Assembly: GCF_021654855.1 (NCBI RefSeq)
Contig: NZ_AP024202.1
Span: 620,001 to 684,000, forward strand
Length of the DNA: 64,000 nt
Source of the DNA: Thiomicrorhabdus immobilis
GTDB lineage: Bacteria > Pseudomonadota > Gammaproteobacteria > Thiomicrospirales > Thiomicrospiraceae
Direction of reading: 5' to 3'
A program made the position numbers and the translations under genes. Numbering within the stretch: the stretch's first letter is position 1; the number at the start of each line of letters is the position of its first letter. Below, piece after piece: positions 27,006 through 35,140 of this stretch. The notes below the pieces were generated by a model. It made no database searches, was not told the DNA's origin, and saw only the letters and a list, made by a program, of their open reading frames with translations.

Positions 27006-28254
27006 TTATACAACTACGATTGGAGATATAGCCCAATTGTTTGATGGGCCACATGCGACACCAAAAAAAATTCAATCAGGACCTTATTTTTTAAGTATTT
27101 CAAGCCTAGAAAAAGGCCGTTTAAACCTGGAGAAATCTGCTTTTTTAAGTGAGAGTGATTTTCAAAAATGGACAAAACGAGTAACACCTGAAGAGGGTGA
27201 TTTGCTGTTTTCGTACGAAACTCGCTTAGGTGAAGCCGCTCTAATGCCTTCAGGTATTAGAGCATGTTTAGGTCGCAGAATGGGCTTACTAAGACCTAAT
27301 CGAAAAAAGGTTTTACCTGAATACTTTCTGTATGCTTATTTATCACCAGCTTTCCAGCAAATAATTAATGCGAATACTATTAAAGGGGCAACTGTTAATC
27401 GCATTGCTCTAAATGAATTACCAAATTTCGACATACGAATTCCTCCCATTGAAGAACAAAGATTAGTTTCAGAATTACTAGCAAATATTGATAAAAAAAT
27501 CGAACTCAATAACCGCATTAATGCCGAATTGGAAGCTATGGCGAAAACTCTCTATGACTATTGGTTTGTACAATTCGATTTCCCCGACGCCAACGGCCAA
27601 CCCTATAAAATCGCCGGCGGCAAAATGGTCTACAACCCCACTCTAAAACGCGAAATCCCAGAGGGGTGGGAAGACACAACTATTGAAAAAACAGAGTCAA
27701 ATATCGTTACCGGTAAAACTCCATCGAAGCAAAAACCTGAATATTTTGATGGTGATATCCCATTTATCACGATTGGAGATATTCGAGGTAATACATTTAT
27801 CGTATCAACTGAAGAAACTCTTTCAAAACAAGGTGCAGACACACAGTCTGGAAAGTATTTACCTGAAGATTCAATCTGCGTTACATGCATCGCCAGCCCA
27901 GGATTAGTGGGATTTGTAACTCAAAGAGCACAGACGAACCAGCAAATTAACTCTGTTATTTGTAAAAACGAAATTAACAAATACTTTCTTTATTTTGCCA
28001 TGAAAGGATATTTTGAAGGGGCTAAAGCCAAAACTGGAAACACATTTGCCAATATGAACAAAGGAGATTTCAGCGATATTAAGGTACTTAGTCCGTCTAC
28101 TCAAGAACTACAAAGCTTTCACGAGATTGTCCAGCCTATATTTCAAAAAATAAAAAAATGTTCACTTGAGAATTTTGAACTTCAACAACTTCGTGACTGG
28201 CTCTTGCCAATGCTTATGAACGGTCAAGTCACAATTAAACAAAAGGCTAGCTAG
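26995..28254 (+). CDS. hsdS: Type I restriction specificity subunit
   Basis: The 419-residue subunit sets the target sequence for both methylation and cleavage. Two target-recognition domains are visible, each followed by a helical conserved region. The first helix pair contains PIEEQRLVSELLANIDKKIELNNRINAELEAMAKTLYDYWFVQFDF near residues 152-196. The second region ends LQQLRDWLLPMLMNGQV. The break FDFPDANGQPYKIAGGKMVYN between the halves is typical of the EcoR124/EcoDXXI-like group. The target sequence cannot be read from the protein. The next gene starts on the base after its stop. Confidence 0.93.
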   Translation: MVHSYTTTIGDIAQLFDGPHATPKKIQSGPYFLSISSLEKGRLNLEKSAFLSESDFQKWTKRVTPEEGDLLFSYETRLGEAALMPSGIRACLGRRMGLLRPNRKKVLPEYFLYAYLSPAFQQIINANTIKGATVNRIALNELPNFDIRIPPIEEQRLVSELLANIDKKIELNNRINAELEAMAKTLYDYWFVQFDFPDANGQPYKIAGGKMVYNPTLKREIPEGWEDTTIEKTESNIVTGKTPSKQKPEYFDGDIPFITIGDIRGNTFIVSTEETLSKQGADTQSGKYLPEDSICVTCIASPGLVGFVTQRAQTNQQINSVICKNEINKYFLYFAMKGYFEGAKAKTGNTFANMNKGDFSDIKVLSPSTQELQSFHEIVQPIFQKIKKCSLENFELQQLRDWLLPMLMNGQVTIKQKAS

Positions 28255-30870
28255 ATGATTCATGATGAATACTTTAGGTTTCTAAAGAACTTGGAAGGCT
28301 CTGAAGAAGATATCATAAAAGTTGCCAACTTAGTCAGTGACAATCTAGATGAACTTGCTGGCTTAAGCACTAGAAATGGTCAACGAGCAAAACGATTTGT
28401 TGAACTTGCTCAAAATAGCTGGGATGCACTTTCTACAGAGTTGATCGTTGAAGGTGAGGATGAAACAGATGCTGAGTCAGCTATTGAAATGCTTTCTGAG
28501 TTAACGGTTGGGCCTTTTAGAGGTTTCGCAAAACCTGAAAAATTCGATTTATCCAGTAAGATTGTTTTGATTTATGGCCCGAATGGAACAGGGAAATCTA
28601 GCTTCTGTGAAGCCCTTGAATTCGGGCTTTTGGGAAGCGTATCTGAAGCAGAGAATAATAGGTTCCGAAACCCGGAAGATTATCTTAAAAACGCTCATGA
28701 GAATCAGTTTACTCCTCCAATTTTAAAAGCAAAAAATAGTGAAGGTACTGAAATTGCCATATCACCAAGCACTAACTTCAGGTTTTGCTTTGTTGAAAAA
28801 AATCGAATAGATAGCTTTTCTCGAATAGCAGCGCAGGCTCCAGCAAAGCAAACTGAATTGATTTCAACACTGTTTGGCCTTGAAGCATTTACCGAGTTTG
28901 TTCGAAACTTTACTACAGAACTTGATGACCGCTACATTGATCTTGTAGGTATAAAATCAACACAGTTACAACAAAAACGCCAAAAGTTAGCTGGATCAGT
29001 GCAACAAATCCAACAAGGAAAACAAGATTTAATTCAGATTGAAAAAGAGTCTCAAGCACTTGTTACTCAATACCGACAAGGACTCAATTTTGACCAAATG
29101 GTTGCAGAGATTTATGGCAATGACGATTCTGGTGGAAAAATCAAAACACTGGAAGCGGAACTTCAACAATCAATACCAGGCAAAAACAATCTGACTAAGA
29201 TCTCATTAGAGACTTTGGGTTCTGAAATTGCTGGGACAGTTTCTAAGCTTGAACAAAAACAACAAGAATTGGTAAATTCAAGCCAGCAAGTTTCATTTCA
29301 GCAGCTTTACGAAGCTGTAACACAGCTCAAGAGCACAAATCATAATGAATGTCCTGCATGTAAGACGCCAGTTGAACAAGTCCGCGTTAATCCATTTAAT
29401 CATGCAACAGAGGAATTGGTAAAACTCCAACAATTAGCAGCAACTCAGCAGGCAATTCAAGGGTTCAGTTCAATACTTCAGGGGCAGCTATCTCAACTCT
29501 ATCAAATTGTTAATATCTGCTTAAGACAGTATCCAGAATCAAACCCTCTTAAAACAATTGAATTAGCTCCAGATCAACAACCAGCACAAGAATGGTGGGA
29601 TAGGGTAATTACAACTCTTGCTGATGGTTTTACTCCCTGGCACCATTTAGTAAGTCAATTACAACAACTTGAAGTTAAAGACCAAGAAATTGATGCTCTA
29701 TCGCAAGCACGGACCTCAAAACAAAGCGAACTGGATTCACTTCGTAAATTTGAAAGACAAATAATTTCATTAAAAACCAGAAAAGAAACTTTTGAGAATT
29801 CAATCAAAGCAGCGAGCAGAGTAGTTGAAAGCTTTGAAGAAGAAAATTCCGAGCTTATCGCTGCAGTCGAGGCAGAAAAAACTACCATTGCACAAAATAT
29901 AGAAATCACCAAAGCCTACGGTGAATTCGTAGGTATGTTAAATAATTACAACGACAGCTTACCATTGCTACTTGTCGCAAACCTTAGTGATAGTATTGTT
30001 GAGCTATATAACGCCTTTAATCGCAACGATACAGTATCTGAGTTGTTGGCTGAAGTGAAATTACCCTTAGCCCAAAATCAAAGATTAGAAATCGCTTTCC
30101 AGAATGAACCCGGGAAATATCATGATGCTTTGCATGTGCTGAGTGAAGGACATCTTCGCTGCATTGGCTTATCTGTTCTTCTTGCTAAAAACCTAAAAGA
30201 AGATGCCCCGTTATTGATATTTGATGATCCTGTTAATGCGATTGATGACGATCACCGTGAAAACATTAGACTGACATTATTTGAAGATGACTACTTTAAA
30301 GACAAGCAAATTATCTTAACAAGCCACGGAGAAGAATTTTACAAAGACATTCAGAACCTCTTGCCTAGAGAAGTAGCGAATTCGTCAAAAAAATTCGACT
30401 TCCTACCTAGATTAGATGAGGTACATATTCGAGTAAACATGAATTCTTCGCCGAGACATTACATTCTCGCTGCACGAACACACATTAATGCAATGGAGCG
30501 CCGTGAAGCACTGGCTAAAGCAAGACAAGCCCTAGAAGTTCTCACCAAAGACAAAATTTGGAAGTATGTGCATAAACATGGTGATGGAAGCCTAAGTATT
30601 AAGCTTAGAGGTGCAAAAGCCCCCTTAGAACTTCGCAATTTGACAGAGCAACTGAAAAGCAAAATCAATAAAGGTGATTTTGGTGATCCAAATAAAGACA
30701 ACATTTTAATACCTTTAACATTTCTTCTTGGTTTAAACGGAGATTCTCGTGAATGGCGTTACCTCAATAAAGGGACTCATGAAGAAAGTGATAGAGCAGA
30801 GTTTGATCGAAATACCGTTGATCAAATCATCACATATTTAGAACAAATTGAAGCAGCGCTAAATTGGTAA
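28255..30870 (+). CDS. Rad50/RloC-like zinc-hook ATPase, possible HEPN anticodon-nuclease-type effector
   Basis: This 871-residue protein has SMC/Rad50 layout: Walker A GPNGTGKSS at residues 108-116, long coiled coils, a zinc hook CPAC at Cys366/Cys369, an ABC signature-like LSEGHLRCIGLSVLLA, and Walker B LLIFDDPVNAIDDDHR. After the ATPase comes a 130-residue C-terminal domain ending with R-x6-H (RYLNKGTH, Arg835 and His842), compatible with HEPN ribonuclease motifs. RloC and PrrC anticodon nucleases share this ATPase-plus-nuclease plan and are linked to type I systems. Its start abuts the hsdS stop with no gap, so it is in the same operon. The nuclease assignment is inference. Confidence 0.65.
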   Translation: MIHDEYFRFLKNLEGSEEDIIKVANLVSDNLDELAGLSTRNGQRAKRFVELAQNSWDALSTELIVEGEDETDAESAIEMLSELTVGPFRGFAKPEKFDLSSKIVLIYGPNGTGKSSFCEALEFGLLGSVSEAENNRFRNPEDYLKNAHENQFTPPILKAKNSEGTEIAISPSTNFRFCFVEKNRIDSFSRIAAQAPAKQTELISTLFGLEAFTEFVRNFTTELDDRYIDLVGIKSTQLQQKRQKLAGSVQQIQQGKQDLIQIEKESQALVTQYRQGLNFDQMVAEIYGNDDSGGKIKTLEAELQQSIPGKNNLTKISLETLGSEIAGTVSKLEQKQQELVNSSQQVSFQQLYEAVTQLKSTNHNECPACKTPVEQVRVNPFNHATEELVKLQQLAATQQAIQGFSSILQGQLSQLYQIVNICLRQYPESNPLKTIELAPDQQPAQEWWDRVITTLADGFTPWHHLVSQLQQLEVKDQEIDALSQARTSKQSELDSLRKFERQIISLKTRKETFENSIKAASRVVESFEEENSELIAAVEAEKTTIAQNIEITKAYGEFVGMLNNYNDSLPLLLVANLSDSIVELYNAFNRNDTVSELLAEVKLPLAQNQRLEIAFQNEPGKYHDALHVLSEGHLRCIGLSVLLAKNLKEDAPLLIFDDPVNAIDDDHRENIRLTLFEDDYFKDKQIILTSHGEEFYKDIQNLLPREVANSSKKFDFLPRLDEVHIRVNMNSSPRHYILAARTHINAMERREALAKARQALEVLTKDKIWKYVHKHGDGSLSIKLRGAKAPLELRNLTEQLKSKINKGDFGDPNKDNILIPLTFLLGLNGDSREWRYLNKGTHEESDRAEFDRNTVDQIITYLEQIEAALNW

Positions 30871-30893
30871 AAAATTTTGGATAAGAAAGAATC

Positions 30894-32039
30894 ATGATTA
30901 ATGTATATATTGGGGAAAATGGATGTGGGAAAAGTCGTATTTTAGGTAAGTTTGCTAAAAGCAAAATTAATAGCCATCAACCTATTTTGGCTATCGCGAA
31001 TACCGTAGCTCATAAATTTCCTCTTGAAAAAAAGAGTAATGATAATTATTTTTTCTTTGAGCCAATAAATGAGCTAAACGCTAAGAAAAACTTCTATTAC
31101 TCGAAAAAACGTCCAATAATTAAAGAGGCTTTGTCGAGTTCTGCTTTTACTAACGATGATTATTCTTTTATTCGTACTCTTCAATCCATTCTATCGTACA
31201 TTGGCTATGAACCTTCAGTTGGTATCCAAATAGAGCTTAGACCACTAAGAAAACCTTTTATCTCTAAATCTAGTATTCAGGAAGATGAATTAGTAAAAGA
31301 GTTTGAAAAAGTATCTGAGCGTTTACAAGATCATAACAACAAGGTCGTGTGGCTTGAAAAAGAGGCAATTTTTGGTATCAAATTTTTGGAAGATTTGGAA
31401 CTTTTACTGCAAATTGAAAGAAGTCAAAATCGTACCAGGCCATATAGCTATTGTGACGTTCAACTTTTCTTTAGAAAGAACGGGCGTGAATTTGATTTTA
31501 AATTAGCAAGTTCAGGAGAAGCTACTCTAATCTACACGGCCTTTTTTCTTGGATTTCATTTACAAAAATTTAAAAATAAAAAGGTTTTTATATTAATTGA
31601 TGAGCCTGAGAATAGCCTACACCCTAAATGGCAGCGTCAGTATATTGAAAATCTGAGAAATATTTTTCCTTATTACGATTTTGAATTCCATATAGCAACG
31701 CATTCCCCAATTTTTATCGCTGGTGCTCAAAAAGAGGGTGCATTACTTCACCGTTTCAATGGACAAAGGTTTGAGAAGCTGGATGCTGATACTTTGGGCA
31801 TAGAAGATTCTCTAATAGATCAATTTGGTATAGTTACTCCCCAAAATCATTCTTTATCGGAACGTTGCATAGACTTGATAAATGATGTTGATGATAAAAA
31901 GTTATCTATTAGTGATGCTCTAAAAGTAGTAGATAGTTTCTTAAAATCTTCTTTTGACGAACAACAAAAAGACTTCTTATTAGGGGTTGAAGACCTAATT
32001 AAGCAGATTCCATCCGGGAAGTATGATGGCAAAGATTAG
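30894..32039 (+). CDS. AAA ATPase of a Septu-like defence pair (PtuA-like)
   Basis: This 381-residue OLD/RecF-like ATPase has Walker A GENGCGKSR at residues 7-15, an ABC-type signature LASSGEATLIYTAFFLG, and Walker B KVFILIDEPENSLHP with Asp236/Glu237, then a His-switch HIATHSPIFIAGA. It overlaps an HNH nuclease gene by 17 bases. An ATPase followed by a small HNH protein is the composition of Septu (PtuA-PtuB) anti-phage systems, also found in retron Ec78. No reverse transcriptase or ncRNA is evident here. It follows the RloC-like gene by 23 bases, so it may share the restriction operon transcript. Confidence 0.72.
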   Translation: MINVYIGENGCGKSRILGKFAKSKINSHQPILAIANTVAHKFPLEKKSNDNYFFFEPINELNAKKNFYYSKKRPIIKEALSSSAFTNDDYSFIRTLQSILSYIGYEPSVGIQIELRPLRKPFISKSSIQEDELVKEFEKVSERLQDHNNKVVWLEKEAIFGIKFLEDLELLLQIERSQNRTRPYSYCDVQLFFRKNGREFDFKLASSGEATLIYTAFFLGFHLQKFKNKKVFILIDEPENSLHPKWQRQYIENLRNIFPYYDFEFHIATHSPIFIAGAQKEGALLHRFNGQRFEKLDADTLGIEDSLIDQFGIVTPQNHSLSERCIDLINDVDDKKLSISDALKVVDSFLKSSFDEQQKDFLLGVEDLIKQIPSGKYDGKD

Positions 32040-32628
32040 ATTTACCCCTGCTGAAGTAAACATATTAAGGCAAGCCAGTGCACTTGGGCATAAAGCAGGA
32101 TGGACGCTAAGCGCGCTTACTCCTATCAAACGGGCAATTAAATCGCAAAAACAAAGATGGCAAGCTGATATTTGTTGTTATTGTCAAAGAGATATTCATA
32201 GTGAATTCAATATGGTTTTAGATATTGAGCATATAATTCCGAAGCACTTCAGCTTAAGGCATATGTTCACAATGAAAAATCTAGCTGTTGCCTGTAAAAG
32301 GTGCAACATGCAGATCAAAAATAAAGGTACAAGCTTTTTAACAACTCAAAACTTACCTCGAAGTCCATTTAAAAGCAGTTATTACAAGTTTGTTCATCCT
32401 AATCTTGACAGAATTGAGGCTCATATCCTGAGAGAGGTCTCTCAAAGCGGGCGGGCTAGAATAGTAAAGTATAGAATTCCCCTTCAAAGTGCAAAGGGTA
32501 AATTCACATATAACTACTTTAAGCTAAAAGACTTTGAGTTAGATGCAGCTGATTCAGCACAAGGCCGCAGAAAAAAACGAATCAAAAATAAAAATGTAGA
32601 AGAGGCTTTTGAAAAGTTACAGCAATAG
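32023..32628 (+). CDS. HNH endonuclease of a Septu-like defence pair (PtuB-like)
   Basis: This 201-residue protein has an HNH core with zinc ligands: CCYC at residues 51-54, LDIEHIIPKH (the catalytic His region) and ACKRCNMQIKNK with the second CxxC. It overlaps the ATPase gene by 17 bases. In Septu the HNH protein is the DNA-cutting effector, held and licensed by the ATPase. The C-terminal 100 residues (ARIVKYRIPLQSAKGKFTYNYFKL) may contact the partner. A McrA-like stand-alone HNH is possible, but the coupling favours the pair. Confidence 0.72.
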   Translation: MMAKIRFTPAEVNILRQASALGHKAGWTLSALTPIKRAIKSQKQRWQADICCYCQRDIHSEFNMVLDIEHIIPKHFSLRHMFTMKNLAVACKRCNMQIKNKGTSFLTTQNLPRSPFKSSYYKFVHPNLDRIEAHILREVSQSGRARIVKYRIPLQSAKGKFTYNYFKLKDFELDAADSAQGRRKKRIKNKNVEEAFEKLQQ

Positions 32629-32727
32629 ATAAAAGCCACAATATTATTCTATAATTAATTTATGCCATGTTTAAAACTCAATAAAATCATATATATAGGT
32701 TGGTAAGTCATCATTAGCAATAAGGTG

Positions 32728-32854
32728 TTGCCAATATGCCAACAATGCATTTCTAAACATTTCCAACTTTAATTCCCTTTAAGCAAGACGCTTTGCTACA
32801 CCAATCAGCAAGCTGCTTACTGGTACACATCACGCACAGCCTGCGGCGATGTGT
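32728..32854. promoter_or_regulatory. Candidate oriT/control region of the mobilization operon
   Basis: The 259-base gap before the mobilization genes has no ORF. It holds TTGCCAA/TGCCAA repeats at 32728-32742 like those near the integrase, and a hairpin 32825-32854 with arms ACACATC and GATGTGT plus inner CGC/GCG pairing. Origins of transfer usually lie directly upstream of the relaxosome genes, so this is a candidate; no nic sequence was recognised. Confidence 0.4.
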
Positions 32855-32887
32855 TCTAAATATTCAATTTAGATTAGGGAATTAATT

Positions 32888-33199
32888 ATGAAAAATCTCA
32901 TTCGCACCTATGTCGATCCGATGCTGGAAGATCGACTCAAATTATTCGCCGAATCTTCCGGCGTTTCACTGTCCTCTTTGACCGCTGAATTGATTCAAAA
33001 AGGTCTGGAAGCCAATTCTGAAACATCCACCGATCAATCCTCCTCTGTTTGGCTAGAGGAACAGCTTTACCTTCAGTTTTTAACGCTTCAGCTGGTACTC
33101 AATTACAGTGCAATCGAGAATGACCGGTTTGTCGAACTCAAGGCACAGGCGCGTCAGTGGGCGTTGCAAAAAAGCCAATCCTTCAGTAATCAAGGTTAG
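32888..33199 (+). CDS. Ribbon-helix-helix relaxosome accessory protein
   Basis: This 103-residue protein has a RHH-type N-terminus (LIRTYVDPMLEDRLKLFAESSGVSLSSLTAELIQKGLE) followed by a short helical tail (WLEEQLYLQFLTLQLVL). Small proteins of this type precede TraD/MobF genes on conjugative elements, binding oriT and bridging to the coupling protein. It lies 12 bases before the coupling-protein gene, with an AGGAGG-like site between them, so they form an operon. The DNA target is probably in the preceding 260-base gap. Confidence 0.7.
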   Translation: MKNLIRTYVDPMLEDRLKLFAESSGVSLSSLTAELIQKGLEANSETSTDQSSSVWLEEQLYLQFLTLQLVLNYSAIENDRFVELKAQARQWALQKSQSFSNQG

Positions 33200-33211
33200 G
33201 AGGTCAATACT

Positions 33212-35128
33212 ATGGCATTAACTCGAAACGACACATTAAGCCAGCTCTCTGCTGGATGGTTGCGTGGACGCTATTTTTTGAGGGATTTGATGGGCCAGAT
33301 TTTGATTTTTCTGGCCGTGGCGCTGGTCATGGTTGGCTATGTGTTTTATCAGTGGTATCAGTCAATACCGGCGGACCAATTGAATTATTTGTGGTGGTAT
33401 TGGAAAGCCTATATTTGGGGCATTGTACTGGTGCTACCTGAACATCATGTTGTGCTTCAGGAGGCTGGAGAGGTCATTAGATTGCAAGCCCAGCAGGTAT
33501 TGAGATCTCATCAAATGATCGAATTTGTTGATGCTTACAATGGATTTTTTGAACAAGATCTAAAAGCCGCTTTACCTTGGGGGCTTGGTGCTTGGACTGT
33601 TTTGGCTGGATTGTTTTACTGGGGAGGGAAAAGGCAGCGAGACAATGAATTGCTGGAAGGTGTGCAGCAGATTCCACTGAGTACCTACCACCGTTATTTG
33701 AAGAAGCACAAACTGAAAAGTATGATCAAATTAGGCAATGCATTTTGGACAAAAAATGCTGAAAAACAACACCTGCTAATTGTGGGTGATACCGGAGCAG
33801 GTAAGAGCCAATTACTGATTCAACTGCTTCGCTACATTCGCAAGCTGGGGGATCAGGTGGTTCTATACGATCCCAAAGGCGATATGGTGCGTGACTTCTA
33901 TCAACCGGATTTGGATGTGCTTTATAGCCCCTTTGATACTCGCAGCCCTATATGGAATGTTTGGCAGGACTTAAACACCGAACAGGCACTGGAAACTTTT
34001 GCTGAGGCGGTGATTAAAGAATCCCCTGGCAAAGATAGCTTTTGGGCTAAAACCGCCAGAATGGTGTTGGTTTCAGCCTTAAAACAAGGCCGTAAAGAGG
34101 GATTGAGTTTTGTGCAGAGCATTCATAAGTTGGTAAGTAGTGATTTAGACACTTTGACTGAATGGTTGGATGGATCAGAGGTCGCCAGTGATTTTTCCAA
34201 CTCTAAAACTGCCGCAACGATTTTATCTGAACTTAAAAGTCAGGCGCGGGCGTTGAAGTATCTTGCTGATGACAAGCAGGCTTCACAAGCCAGCTTTGCG
34301 ATTGAATCTTTTTTTACCGAGTGTTTTGAAAAAATGGATTCTGGTGATCGACAGCCGATGCCCTGGTTGTTTTTACCTGTACAGAAAAAGTACAAAGCCT
34401 CTGCTAGACCGATTATGGCTGCACAGATTGAGCTGATTTCTAATTTTATCCTTTCACAGCCGACTAATCGTCACCGACGTATTTGGTTCATCATTGATGA
34501 GTTGCCGAGTCTGGGTAAATTGTCGGCATTGCCGGAGTTGTTGGCCGAAGGCCGTGGTTATGGTGTGGCAACCGTTTTGGCGCTGCAAAACTTTTCGCAA
34601 CTACTCAAACACTATGGCAAAGATGATGCGCACAATTTAGCCGGACAGTGCGCCAGTTTGGTAGCGCTGCGCACGTCTGATCCACAAACCGCCGACTATT
34701 TGTCTAAACGCTTTGGCAAGCAGATTCGCAAAGAAGTCCAGACCAACCAATCTCTTTCAAAAGGCAAGACTGGTTCATTTAGTCAAGGGCATTCCGAGCA
34801 TATTGCCGAACGCGCCGCCGTCAGTGAAACCGATCTTTCATCTCTGCCAGACCTAAAAGCGTTCTTTAAAGCTAATGGTGTGCCCAATCCAGTCAAGATT
34901 GATATTGCCATTACGCAAATGGAGCCATCAAACCCACCGCATTGCCCGATTGAAGAGCTGAGACTGTCTGATGCGGTCGATGCAACGTCTGGCGATGAGG
35001 ACGGAATCAATGAAACTTGCGATCCAATCGCCACGGATGCGGCTTCAACCGACTCCTCCAAGATTGTGTCTTCACAACCTGAAGCACCGCAACCATCTAA
35101 ACCCACCGTGATCACTTGGGATATTTAG
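33212..35128 (+). CDS. VirD4/TraD-like type IV coupling protein
   Basis: This 638-residue membrane ATPase would dock the relaxase-DNA complex to a type IV secretion channel supplied by a helper. Two N-terminal membrane segments lie near residues 27-48 and around 110-125, followed by Walker A VGDTGAGKSQLL at residues 191-202 and a Walker B-like WFIIDELPSLGKL. The fold and LYDPKGDMVRDFY motif match TraG/TraD. The C-terminus is acidic. Neighbouring genes encode only DNA processing, with no pilus or channel genes, so the element is mobilizable rather than conjugative. The gene is GC-richer than the restriction module. Confidence 0.9.
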   Translation: MALTRNDTLSQLSAGWLRGRYFLRDLMGQILIFLAVALVMVGYVFYQWYQSIPADQLNYLWWYWKAYIWGIVLVLPEHHVVLQEAGEVIRLQAQQVLRSHQMIEFVDAYNGFFEQDLKAALPWGLGAWTVLAGLFYWGGKRQRDNELLEGVQQIPLSTYHRYLKKHKLKSMIKLGNAFWTKNAEKQHLLIVGDTGAGKSQLLIQLLRYIRKLGDQVVLYDPKGDMVRDFYQPDLDVLYSPFDTRSPIWNVWQDLNTEQALETFAEAVIKESPGKDSFWAKTARMVLVSALKQGRKEGLSFVQSIHKLVSSDLDTLTEWLDGSEVASDFSNSKTAATILSELKSQARALKYLADDKQASQASFAIESFFTECFEKMDSGDRQPMPWLFLPVQKKYKASARPIMAAQIELISNFILSQPTNRHRRIWFIIDELPSLGKLSALPELLAEGRGYGVATVLALQNFSQLLKHYGKDDAHNLAGQCASLVALRTSDPQTADYLSKRFGKQIRKEVQTNQSLSKGKTGSFSQGHSEHIAERAAVSETDLSSLPDLKAFFKANGVPNPVKIDIAITQMEPSNPPHCPIEELRLSDAVDATSGDEDGINETCDPIATDAASTDSSKIVSSQPEAPQPSKPTVITWDI

Positions 35129-35140
35129 GAGGAAAAATCG

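Noticed and set aside
28255-30870. Housekeeping SbcC/Rad50 repair protein
   Set aside because: There is no SbcD/Mre11 partner, it is fused into an hsd operon on a mobile element, and it has an extra C-terminal domain.
30894-32628. Retron system
   Set aside because: The ATPase-HNH pair resembles retron Ec78 accessory proteins, but no reverse transcriptase or msr/msd-like RNA was found nearby.
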